Below are positions 7,768 through 14,539 of a stretch of DNA of 35,130 nucleotides, one piece after another. Origin of the DNA: Pseudomonadota bacterium (lineage in GTDB: Bacteria; Pseudomonadota; Alphaproteobacteria; Reyranellales; Reyranellaceae). The notes beneath the pieces are model-generated. The model was not told where the DNA came from and searched no databases. It was given only the letters and a program-made list of their open reading frames with translations. The position numbers and the translations under genes were made by a program. Location of the stretch: positions 1-35,130 of the forward strand of contig JAFEFF010000180.1 in NCBI GenBank assembly GCA_018240745.1, written 5' to 3'. The number at the start of each line of letters is the position of its first letter. The first letter of the stretch is position 1.

Positions 7768-8514
7768 TTATCTGAACAGATCTTCGGTCGCGGGGCGCAC
7801 CAGCTCGGCGGCGTTGGTTGCCGGCAGTTTCCAGCTCAGGCCGCGCACCAGCACCACCGGCTGCGCCTCGTCGGCCTGGCCCATGACCAGCGACGCCGCC
7901 GCGGCGAGCTCGTCGGCGAAGGCGGAGATGGTGACCTGGAGCGTGCGCCCGAACAGGTCCGGGTTGCCGCGCAGGTCGAGCATCGCCGGCAGGCCCGCGG
8001 CGCCGATCGCGACGCCGGTCGTGCCGCGCCGCCACGGGCGGCCAAAACTGTCGATGATCATCAGCGCCGTCGCGCCGAGCTTGGCCCGCAGCGCCTCGGC
8101 GCTGGCGTCGGGGTCCTTGGGCAGAAGCAACGCGCGCTCGATGCCGTCCTGCGGCGCCACGTTCGACTGGTCGATCCCGGCATTGGCCATCACGAAGCCC
8201 AGCCGATGCTCGACGATCAGCACGTTGGGCCGCGACCGCACCACACGCACCGATTCCGACAGGATCAGCTCGACCAGCCGCGGGTCCTTCTGGACTTCGG
8301 CGGCGAGCTCGATCGCCCGCTGCGAGGGCTTCACGGTCGCGATCTCGACCATCCGGCCCTCGGCCTTGGAGACGATCTTCTGCGCCAGCACCAGCACATC
8401 GCCCTTGCGCAGCGCCAGCTCGCCGGTCAGGCGCTCGCCGATCAACCGAGCGAGGTCGTCGCCCGCCTTCACCATCGGAAGGCCGGGGACGGCCAGCAAC
8501 TCCACCTTCTGCAT
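7768..8514 (-). CDS. cofE: Coenzyme F420-0:L-glutamate ligase
   Basis: 248 residues. CofE adds gamma-linked glutamates to F420-0 using GTP, the tail-forming step of coenzyme F420 synthesis in the cytoplasm. Family landmarks are all visible: LAQKIVSKAEGR (43-54), NAGIDQSN (111-118), LLPKDPDASA (130-139) and DSFGRPWRRGTTGVAIG (155-171), followed by DLRG (180-183). It is the stand-alone form; the C-terminal nitroreductase-like domain of actinobacterial FbiB is absent. The start is ATG 8512-8514, sharing one base with the TGA of fgd (TGATG), so it is translationally coupled to the F420-dependent glucose-6-phosphate dehydrogenase. No cofC, cofD or fbiC/cofGH lies in the window, so the rest of the pathway must be elsewhere. 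Confidence 0.93.
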   Translation of the reverse strand: MQKVELLAVPGLPMVKAGDDLARLIGERLTGELALRKGDVLVLAQKIVSKAEGRMVEIATVKPSQRAIELAAEVQKDPRLVELILSESVRVVRSRPNVLIVEHRLGFVMANAGIDQSNVAPQDGIERALLLPKDPDASAEALRAKLGATALMIIDSFGRPWRRGTTGVAIGAAGLPAMLDLRGNPDLFGRTLQVTISAFADELAAAASLVMGQADEAQPVVLVRGLSWKLPATNAAELVRPATEDLFR

Positions 8515-9521
8515 CAGCCGAACTTCTTGCGCAGCCGCGGGGCCACCTGCTCGCCGAACAATTTCAGGAAGCGCGCCTGGTCGGGTCCCGGCGCGTGGAA
8601 CACGAGGTGCTTGAAGCCCAGGCCGACATAGCCGCCGACCTTGTCGACCACCTCGTCGGGATCGGTCGAGACGATCCAGCGGCTGGCCGCACGCTCGACC
8701 GGCAGGGCCTCGGAAAGGCGCTGCATCTCGACCGGGTCCTCGACCGACATCTTCTCCTCGGGCGTCAGCGCCAGCGCCGCCCAGTGGCGCGTGTCCTCGA
8801 GCGCGCGCTGCTTGTCGGAATCGAACGAGAGCTTGATCTCGATCATGTTGTCGTACGGCTGCTTCTTCGGCTCGGCGGCCTTGCCGATGCCGTCGGCGAC
8901 GCTCGGCATCAGCGTCTCGGTATAAAGGTCCCACTTCTTGCCCGAGGTGCAGATGAAGCCGTCGCCGGTGCGGCCGGCATAACGCGCCACCACCGCGCCC
9001 GCGGCGGCGACATAGATCGGGATCTCCTGCTCGGGCCGGTCGTAGATCGTGGCCTTCTCGGTCTTGTAGTACTCGCCCTCGAAGGTCACGCGCTCCTCGC
9101 GCCACAGCTTGCGGATCAGCGTCACCGCCTCGCGCATGCGGGCGAAGCGCTCCTTGAACTCGGGCCACGGCGCGCCGGTCGACGGCACCTCGTTCAGCCC
9201 CTCGCCCGTGCCGATGCCGAGGATCACGCGGCCCGGCGCCATCGATCCCAGCGTGCCGAAGGCCTGCGCCACGATCGACGGATGGTAGCGGAAGGTCGGC
9301 GTCAGGACGCTGGTGCCCATGATCAGCCTGGTCGTCCGCCCTGCCAGCGCGCCCAGCCAGACCAGCGACGACGGTGCGTGCCCGTCGATGTGCTTCCACG
9401 GCTGAAAGTGATCGCTGACGAAGGCCGAGTCGAGGCCGACCTGCTCGGCCATGACCGAGAAATCGAGAAGCTTCGACGGCGCGAACTGTTCGGCCGACGC
9501 CTTGTAACCGAGCTTGAGCAC
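8514..9521 (-). CDS. fgd: F420-dependent glucose-6-phosphate dehydrogenase
   Basis: 335 residues, matching mycobacterial FGD1 along most of its length as far as I can recall that sequence: [14 protein letters not shown] at the start, SDHFQPW (36-42), [13 protein letters not shown] (69-81), GTGEGLNE (104-111), [11 protein letters not shown] (186-196), HLVFHAPG near the end. FGD oxidises glucose-6-phosphate to 6-phosphogluconolactone and reduces F420 to F420H2. Residues equivalent to those for F420 and substrate in FGD1 are present: Asp37, His38, Trp42, Glu107, and phosphate-binding Lys195, Lys257, Arg281. The start is GTG 9519-9521 with an AAGGAA site upstream on the coding strand. It precedes cofE in a two-gene operon. 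A related hydroxymycolic-acid-type or other LLM function is possible, but the phosphate-site residues argue for true FGD. Confidence 0.9.
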   Translation of the reverse strand: MLKLGYKASAEQFAPSKLLDFSVMAEQVGLDSAFVSDHFQPWKHIDGHAPSSLVWLGALAGRTTRLIMGTSVLTPTFRYHPSIVAQAFGTLGSMAPGRVILGIGTGEGLNEVPSTGAPWPEFKERFARMREAVTLIRKLWREERVTFEGEYYKTEKATIYDRPEQEIPIYVAAAGAVVARYAGRTGDGFICTSGKKWDLYTETLMPSVADGIGKAAEPKKQPYDNMIEIKLSFDSDKQRALEDTRHWAALALTPEEKMSVEDPVEMQRLSEALPVERAASRWIVSTDPDEVVDKVGGYVGLGFKHLVFHAPGPDQARFLKLFGEQVAPRLRKKFG

Positions 9522-9575
9522 GGGCGTATTCCTTATGTTGCGGCGGGATTCCTAGCACATCCCGCGGCGTTCCCA

Positions 9576-9784
9576 TCACGTCACAGTGAGAAGAGGACGC
9601 GATCGCAGCCGCGTCTTCTCGACGCCGACGTATCTGCCGTCCAAACCCTCTCCGAACTGCTCGATCGCGGTCTTGAGGCGACTCCATTTGAGATGTCGAT
9701 CCTCCGGGCTCGACCGCAAAAGGACGACACCCGGCACCGCCAGCCGCGACCGGAACACACACATTCGTCGGCAAGCCAGCGCAA
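9576..9784 (-). pseudogene. Decayed DUF5615 (PIN-like toxin) remnant
   Basis: Directly after the DUF433 gene on the same strand, one frame (from TTG 9784) gives MRWLADECV, the usual N-terminus of DUF5615 PIN-like proteins. A second frame (about 9576-9764) gives LAVPGVVLLR, then IEQFGEGLDGRYVGVE and RLRSRPLL, which resemble the family's C-terminal half. The two parts are out of frame and roughly 45 residues of the middle, including the expected acidic LLTxDxDF region, are missing. This fits an internal deletion with frameshift. DUF433-DUF5615 pairs are a known toxin-antitoxin arrangement. The assignment rests on short motifs recognised by eye, so it is moderate. Confidence 0.5.
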
Positions 9785-9794
9785 GGTCAGGGCT

Positions 9795-10016
9795 TCAGCG
9801 ATAGACGATCTCCTCGTCCGCCAGATAGTCGGCGGTAAAGGCCTGCGCCGCGCGGATATCGTCCGCCGTAAGCCGCGGATGGTCAGCGATGACCTCGTCG
9901 GCGGTCATCCCGGCGCCGAGTTTGCGCAATACGAGCTCGACCGGCACGCGCGTGCCACGGATCACGGGCTTCCCGCCCATGATTTCCGGATTCATCTCGA
10001 TCCGCGTGTGGGTCAT
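9795..10016 (-). CDS. DUF433 family protein (antitoxin-like)
   Basis: 73 residues, ATG at 10014-10016. The core is typical of DUF433: EIMGGKPVIRGTRVPVELVL (11-30), then GMTADEVIADHPRLTADDIR (36-55), a small winged-helix-like fold, with a C-terminal ALT-type tail (AFTADYLADEE). DUF433 proteins usually sit upstream of a DUF5615 PIN-like toxin and are thought to act as antitoxins and DNA-binding autoregulators. Here the partner downstream (9576-9784) appears broken, so this may be an orphan antitoxin. Length is normal for the family. Confidence 0.85.
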   Translation of the reverse strand: MTHTRIEMNPEIMGGKPVIRGTRVPVELVLRKLGAGMTADEVIADHPRLTADDIRAAQAFTADYLADEEIVYR

Positions 10017-10041
10017 GCAGGCAAGTATAGCAGATTCAAGG

Positions 10042-10890
10042 TTAGTCGCGCGGGTTGCGCAGGACGATGCAGGCGCCGCCGGCGGCGTGCAGCTTCGCAC
10101 ACAGCGCGTCGGCGTCGGCCCGGCTCTTTTCCGAGACGCGAACGATGAACGGCGCAGCCCGCGGCGAGTTCATGACCAGCGGTAAGCGGTCGCCGAGAAT
10201 AGACGGGTATCTGCGACGCAGCCGTTCGTAGGCGGCAAGCACCCCACCTTCGGACCAGTTGCCGGCAAGCTGAACGCCCCATGGCCCCCAGGCGGGGCTG
10301 GACGAGAGCGGCACGCGATGATGCACATTCTCGAGGAGGATCTTCGCCAGCGCGACGCAACGCGCACCCGTCGGGTCGGGCGAGGTCTCGAGCTGCGGCG
10401 TCGGCTTGGCGATCCACGCCTCCGCCGCGTAGCCGGTGACGAGGCGGACATAGGCCTGGGTCTCGAACGGCAGATAGCTGCGGCCGGCGAGCCAGCCTTC
10501 GACCGCGCCGGGGCCGGCATTGTAGGCAGCCGCGGCCAGGCCGAGATTGCCGCGGAACGTCGTCCGCAGCTCGCTGAGGTAACTGGCCGATTCGCGCAGC
10601 GCCTGCAGCGGCTCGAAGGCATTGACCAGCCCGCGCATCGCGGCGGTTGCCGGCATGAACTGGGCAATGCCCTGCGCGCCCTTCGGGCTGACCGCCGCCG
10701 GGTCGAAGCGGCTCTCCTGCCAGATGAGGCGGGTGAAGAACTCCTCGGGGAGGTCGTTGCTGGCCGCGGCCCGGGCCAGCGTATGGCAGATCTCGTCGAC
10801 GGACGGCGGCTGCTCGGCACGCGCCGGCACCGCGGCGAGCGTGAGGCAGGCGGCGGCGACTGTTACGACAAGGTTCTTCCCACGCACCAT
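10042..10890 (-). CDS. Lytic transglycosylase (SLT domain) with C-terminal SPOR-like domain
   Basis: 282 residues. A Sec signal peptide is visible (about 1-25, hydrophobic core then PARAE). The SLT domain follows: FFTRLIWQESRFDPAAVSPK carries the catalytic Glu59, then GAQGIAQFMPATA (71-83) and AAYNAGPGAVEGW (121-133). Residues from about 205 (VQLAGNWSEGGVLAAYERLR) to the end (ACIVLRNPRD) look like a SPOR peptidoglycan-binding domain. The enzyme would cleave glycan strands in the periplasm to 1,6-anhydro-muropeptides, and the SPOR part would target denuded glycan at the septum. It is divergent from the hydrolase at 10972 across 81 bp. It has no evident link to the F420 genes around it. Confidence 0.9.
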   Translation of the reverse strand: MVRGKNLVVTVAAACLTLAAVPARAEQPPSVDEICHTLARAAASNDLPEEFFTRLIWQESRFDPAAVSPKGAQGIAQFMPATAAMRGLVNAFEPLQALRESASYLSELRTTFRGNLGLAAAAYNAGPGAVEGWLAGRSYLPFETQAYVRLVTGYAAEAWIAKPTPQLETSPDPTGARCVALAKILLENVHHRVPLSSSPAWGPWGVQLAGNWSEGGVLAAYERLRRRYPSILGDRLPLVMNSPRAAPFIVRVSEKSRADADALCAKLHAAGGACIVLRNPRD

Positions 10891-10971
10891 GCCCGCCTAT
10901 CGCACATCGGCTCCGGCAGTTTGACGGGGCCTCTGGCGGTTGCAACCATTTCGGCTACAGGGAGGAAGCGT

Positions 10972-11769
10972 ATGGCCGGCGTGACCTGGACCGATGCCAC
11001 CATGGAGGCCGCGGGCACCAAGCTCCACGTGTCGCGCGCCGGCAAGGGACGTCCCCTCATGGTCCTGCACCACGAGACCGGCACACTCGACCGGCTCCCC
11101 TTCTACGACGCGCTCGCCGCGCAGTACGACGTGCTGGTACCGCACCATCCCGGCTACAGCCGCTCGCCGCGGCCGGACTGGATGCGGAGCGTGCGCGACA
11201 TCGCCGTGGTCTATCGCGGCCTGCTGGCCGAGTTGAAGGTCAAGAACGCGGCGCTGGTTGGCCTCGGATTCGGCGGCTGGATCGCGGCCGAGATGGCGAC
11301 CATGGCGCCGGGCGATCTCTCGCATCTGGTGCTGGTCGGTGCGATGGGCATAAAGCCGCCGCATGGAGACAAGGGGGGCGACATCCTCGACCTCGCCATC
11401 ACCGGCTACATCGACTACGCGCGCGCGGGCTTCCACGACCAGAAGGCGTTCGATCGCGTCTACGGCGCCGAGCCGACGACCGACCAGCTCGAGATGTGGG
11501 ACATCTGCCGCGAGATGAGCTTTCGCATCGCCTGGAAGCCGTACATGTACAGCCAGACGCTGCCGCATCTGCTGGGCTCGGTGCGCGCGCCGTCGCTCGT
11601 CGTGTGGGGTGACAACGACAAGGTCGTGCCGCGGAGCGCGGCCGGTGTCTATGCCAAGAGCCTGCCCAACGCCAGGATCGAGATCGTCGAGGGCTGCGGC
11701 CACTGCGTCGACATGGAGCAGCCGGACACGCTCGCCAAGCTCACGACGAATTTCATCGCCCAAGGCTAG
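10972..11769 (+). CDS. Alpha/beta-hydrolase fold protein with Gly in place of nucleophile Ser
   Basis: 265 residues. The fold signature is clear: LMVLHHETGTLDR (oxyanion region, 29-41), VPHHPGYSRSP (57-67), the nucleophile elbow LVGLGFGGW (95-103), the acid loop VVWGDNDKVVP (210-220) and the His loop EGCGHCVDMEQP (240-251, His244). The elbow normally reads G-x-S-x-G; here residue 99 is Gly (codon GGA at 11266-11268), so the classical Ser-Asp-His triad is incomplete. It may be non-hydrolytic, use a cofactor-independent chemistry, or be a carrier or scaffold. ATG 10972 follows a GGGAGGAAG site. It leads an operon with two LLM genes (24-bp and 32-bp gaps), so it may process an LLM substrate or product. 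Confidence 0.85.
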   Translation: MAGVTWTDATMEAAGTKLHVSRAGKGRPLMVLHHETGTLDRLPFYDALAAQYDVLVPHHPGYSRSPRPDWMRSVRDIAVVYRGLLAELKVKNAALVGLGFGGWIAAEMATMAPGDLSHLVLVGAMGIKPPHGDKGGDILDLAITGYIDYARAGFHDQKAFDRVYGAEPTTDQLEMWDICREMSFRIAWKPYMYSQTLPHLLGSVRAPSLVVWGDNDKVVPRSAAGVYAKSLPNARIEIVEGCGHCVDMEQPDTLAKLTTNFIAQG

Positions 11770-11793
11770 ACCAGCCAGTCAGGAGTAACTGCC

Positions 11794-13038
11794 ATGCACC
11801 TGATGTATTTCACGGAGCAGCCGATGTCGGCCTACTCCGAAGAGGCGGGCCGCAAGTTCGGCGCGACGGCGCTGATGTTCCCCAACACCGAGTTCGATCC
11901 GGTGGCAGGGTCGCGGCTCTACAACAACTACATCGAGCAATACATGCTGGCCGAGGAGGTCGGCGTCGACGGCATCATGCTGAACGAGCACCACAACGCG
12001 CCGTTCTGCATGCAGGCCAAGGCCAACATCTTCGCGGCGATCCTCGCCGGCATGACCAAGAAGGTGAAGATCGTGATGCTGGGCAATCCGCTGCCGCTGG
12101 CGGAGAACCCGGTGCGGCTCGCCGAGGAGCTATCGATGATCGACATGATCTCCAAGGGCCGGCTGGTCTCGGGGTTCGTGCGCGGCGGCGGCCAGGAGCA
12201 GCTCGCCACCGGCGTCAATCCCGCCTTCAACCGCGAACGCTTCGAGGAGGCGCACGAGCTGGTGGTCAAGGCGTGGACCCAGCCCGGGCCGTTCCGCTTC
12301 GAGGGCACGCACTACCAGCATCGCGTCGTCAATCCATGGGCGGTGCCGCTGCAGAAGCCCTACCCGCGCGTCTGGATCCCGGGCGTGATCAGCAAGGAGA
12401 CGATCGTGTGGGCGGCGCAGCAGCGCTATCCCTACATCGCGCTCAACACCTCGATCGAGCAGACCAAGAAGATCTGGGAGCTGTACGACCAGGTGGCGCT
12501 GCAGGCCGGCTATGTCGGCGGCCCCGAGAACCGCGGCTACCTGATCCAGGTCCACATCTCCGACAGCGAGGAGAAGGCTGTAGAGAACGCCAAACAATTT
12601 CGTTGGATGCAGGGCGAGTTCACCGGCCTCGCCCATCCGGTGTGGAGCACGCCATCGGGCTATGGCTCGCCGACCAACCGGCGCGCCTTCGTCGAGTTCG
12701 CCTCGGGGCGCGCCCAGAACCCGCGCGGCGAGACCAGCTTCGAGCAGCAGATGGCGGATCTGCGCATCATCGCCGGCACGCCCAAGACCGTGGTCGCCAA
12801 GCTGCGCCGCATCCTCGAGGAGACGCGGCCCGGCATCCTGGCGCTGTGGGGCAATGACGGCCGCGTCAGCCAGGAGGACTCGCTCACCTGCATCCGGCTG
12901 ATGGGCACCGAGGTCTTCCCGGCGATCCGCGAGATCGCCAAGGAGCTCGATCTCAAGAGCCCGTTCGAGTCGAACGCGCCCGTGCATCTGCGCTACTCTA
13001 GGGACCTCAAGCCGACGGCGAAGGCCGCCGCGGAATAA
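11794..13038 (+). CDS. LLM class flavin-dependent oxidoreductase, long EHH type
   Basis: 414 residues, the longest LLM protein here. MHLMYFTEQPMSAY opens it, Glu65-His66-His67 (MLNEHHNAPF) follows strand 2, then KIVMLGNPLPLAENPVRLAE, GRLVSGFVRGGGQE and PRVWIPGVISKET. The EHH motif and length place it with FMN-dependent luciferase-like monooxygenases rather than short F420 reductases (inference). The C-terminal tail after about residue 385 is extended and ends in AKAAAE. ATG 11794 has AGGAG at 11781-11785. It lies between the Ser-less hydrolase and another LLM gene in one operon. Substrate unknown. Confidence 0.9.
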   Translation: MHLMYFTEQPMSAYSEEAGRKFGATALMFPNTEFDPVAGSRLYNNYIEQYMLAEEVGVDGIMLNEHHNAPFCMQAKANIFAAILAGMTKKVKIVMLGNPLPLAENPVRLAEELSMIDMISKGRLVSGFVRGGGQEQLATGVNPAFNRERFEEAHELVVKAWTQPGPFRFEGTHYQHRVVNPWAVPLQKPYPRVWIPGVISKETIVWAAQQRYPYIALNTSIEQTKKIWELYDQVALQAGYVGGPENRGYLIQVHISDSEEKAVENAKQFRWMQGEFTGLAHPVWSTPSGYGSPTNRRAFVEFASGRAQNPRGETSFEQQMADLRIIAGTPKTVVAKLRRILEETRPGILALWGNDGRVSQEDSLTCIRLMGTEVFPAIREIAKELDLKSPFESNAPVHLRYSRDLKPTAKAAAE

Positions 13039-13070
13039 CGACAGGAATAACGACACAGGGGGAAACAGCG

Positions 13071-13964
13071 ATGCAGCTCGGAGCATCCATTGCCGTCGGC
13101 GATCTCGGCGCCGGCCCTGCCGCCATGCGCGACTATGCGCAGACCGCCGAGGGGCTGGGCTTCGATTATCTCGTCGCGCCCGACCACGTGCTCGGCATCG
13201 ATCCGGCCAGGATCGCGCCCGGCCAGCGCGGATCGAACGCCACCGCCTATCATGACCCGTTCGTGCTGTTCGGCTTCCTGGCCGGTGTCACCAGGAAGAT
13301 CGGCTTCGCCGCCGGTGTGCTGATCCTGGCGCAGCGCCAGGCGGCGCTGGTCGCCAAGCAGGCGGCCTCGCTCGACGCGCTGTGCGAGGGCCGCTTCCGG
13401 CTCGGCGTTGGCGTCGGCTGGAACGAGGTCGAGTTCCAGGGGCTCGGCATGGACTTCCATACGCGCGGCGTGCGCTCGGCCGAGCAGGTCCGCTTCATGC
13501 AGGCGCTGTGGGCCAGGGAGGGTGTCACCTTCAAGGGCAAATACCACGAGCTGACCGATGGCGGCATCAACCCGCGGCCCAGGTCGGGCAAGGTGGAAGT
13601 GTGGTTCGGCGGCCATGCCGAGCAGACCCTGAAGCGCGTGGCCAAGCACGGCGACGGCTTCATGCCCAACCGCTGGCCGCCGGGCGACGAGGTCCTGAAG
13701 ATTTTCGACCGTCTGCGCGGCATGATCAAAGCCGAGGGACGCAAGCCCGAGGACGTGGGCCTCGAGGTCTGGGTCTCGCCGGGCAAGGGCACGCCCGACG
13801 ACTGGCGCAAGGAGGTCGCGTTCTGGAAGAAGGCCGGCTGCAGCCACGTCCTGGCCCATACGACCTTCACCAGCGCCATCCACGAGCGGATCAAGGGCAA
13901 GACCTTCGACGACCACGTCAAGGCTATCACCCAGTACCGCGACGCGGTGAAGGACCTGCTCTGA
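13071..13964 (+). CDS. LLM class F420-dependent oxidoreductase (TIGR03619-like)
   Basis: 297 residues with MQLGASIAVGDLGAGP, VAPDHVLGIDPARI, IGFAAGVLILAQRQAALVAK, RFRLGVGVGWNEVEFQGLGM and VEVWFGGHAEQTLKRVAK. The GVGWNEVEF segment and the length match the F420-type TIGR03619 group. ATG 13071 is preceded by an AGGGGGAA site. It is the last gene of the hydrolase-LLM-LLM operon; the next 575 bp hold no gene. The closest look-alike in the window is the gene at 17444-18322, on the other side of the Cys-rich module. Confidence 0.9.
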   Translation: MQLGASIAVGDLGAGPAAMRDYAQTAEGLGFDYLVAPDHVLGIDPARIAPGQRGSNATAYHDPFVLFGFLAGVTRKIGFAAGVLILAQRQAALVAKQAASLDALCEGRFRLGVGVGWNEVEFQGLGMDFHTRGVRSAEQVRFMQALWAREGVTFKGKYHELTDGGINPRPRSGKVEVWFGGHAEQTLKRVAKHGDGFMPNRWPPGDEVLKIFDRLRGMIKAEGRKPEDVGLEVWVSPGKGTPDDWRKEVAFWKKAGCSHVLAHTTFTSAIHERIKGKTFDDHVKAITQYRDAVKDLL

Positions 13965-14539
13965 CGTCCTGCCATTGACGCGGTGCCAGCCGTCGTTGGC
14001 ATAGATGTGCCCGGCGGTCTTGACACGGCGTCATCACAGGCAGAAACGGAACCGCTTGTGCGAGGCTGACCACGCACGTCGGTGCGTCGGCCCACGGCGT
14101 TCCATCGATGGCGAGCCTCGAGGCTGCGCCAGCTCAGGCTCGGAGCGTGCCGGCCAAGTTCTGCGCCAGCCCCCGCGGCCTACTCTTCCGTGCGCAACCA
14201 ATAATTGTAAATGTGCGGAATTGTGCCTTGAGAAGTGCGAAAACGACTCTCGCCTCGTCGGCCGCCGCGGCGTAGTTATATAAATAGGCCTCATACCCTT
14301 TTCATCCAGGCCGCTCGGCACTCTCGCTCAGGCAGGGATTTGCGATGAAACGCAAAGAACTGACCGGGGCGTCTCAATCGGAATGCTGTTTGATGAGTAG
14401 GCTTCTGCCAGCCGCCCTCGTCCGCCACGACGTCGCGTAGTCGGCGCAACGCACCACCGGATCGTCAACATCGCAACGGATCTTGGCGCAGGATGATACA
14501 ACTTAAGCGTGTTCATCTACGTCGCAGGAGGACACGGCC
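13965..14539. other. Gene-free leader of about 575 bp upstream of the Cys-rich module
   Basis: No supported gene on either strand. Two AT-rich patches stand out in this GC-rich window, around 14196-14228 and 14270-14305 (the second contains tataaatagg), and could hold promoters for the downstream gene. A full AGGAGG lies at 14526-14531, 8 nt before the ATG at 14540. I saw no tRNA, no clear integrase site and no direct repeat marking an insertion boundary. Confidence 0.5.

Noticed and set aside
8515..9774. Upstream extension of the cofE frame
   Set aside because: It runs through fgd in another frame and lacks protein-like composition; CofE homologues start near 8514.
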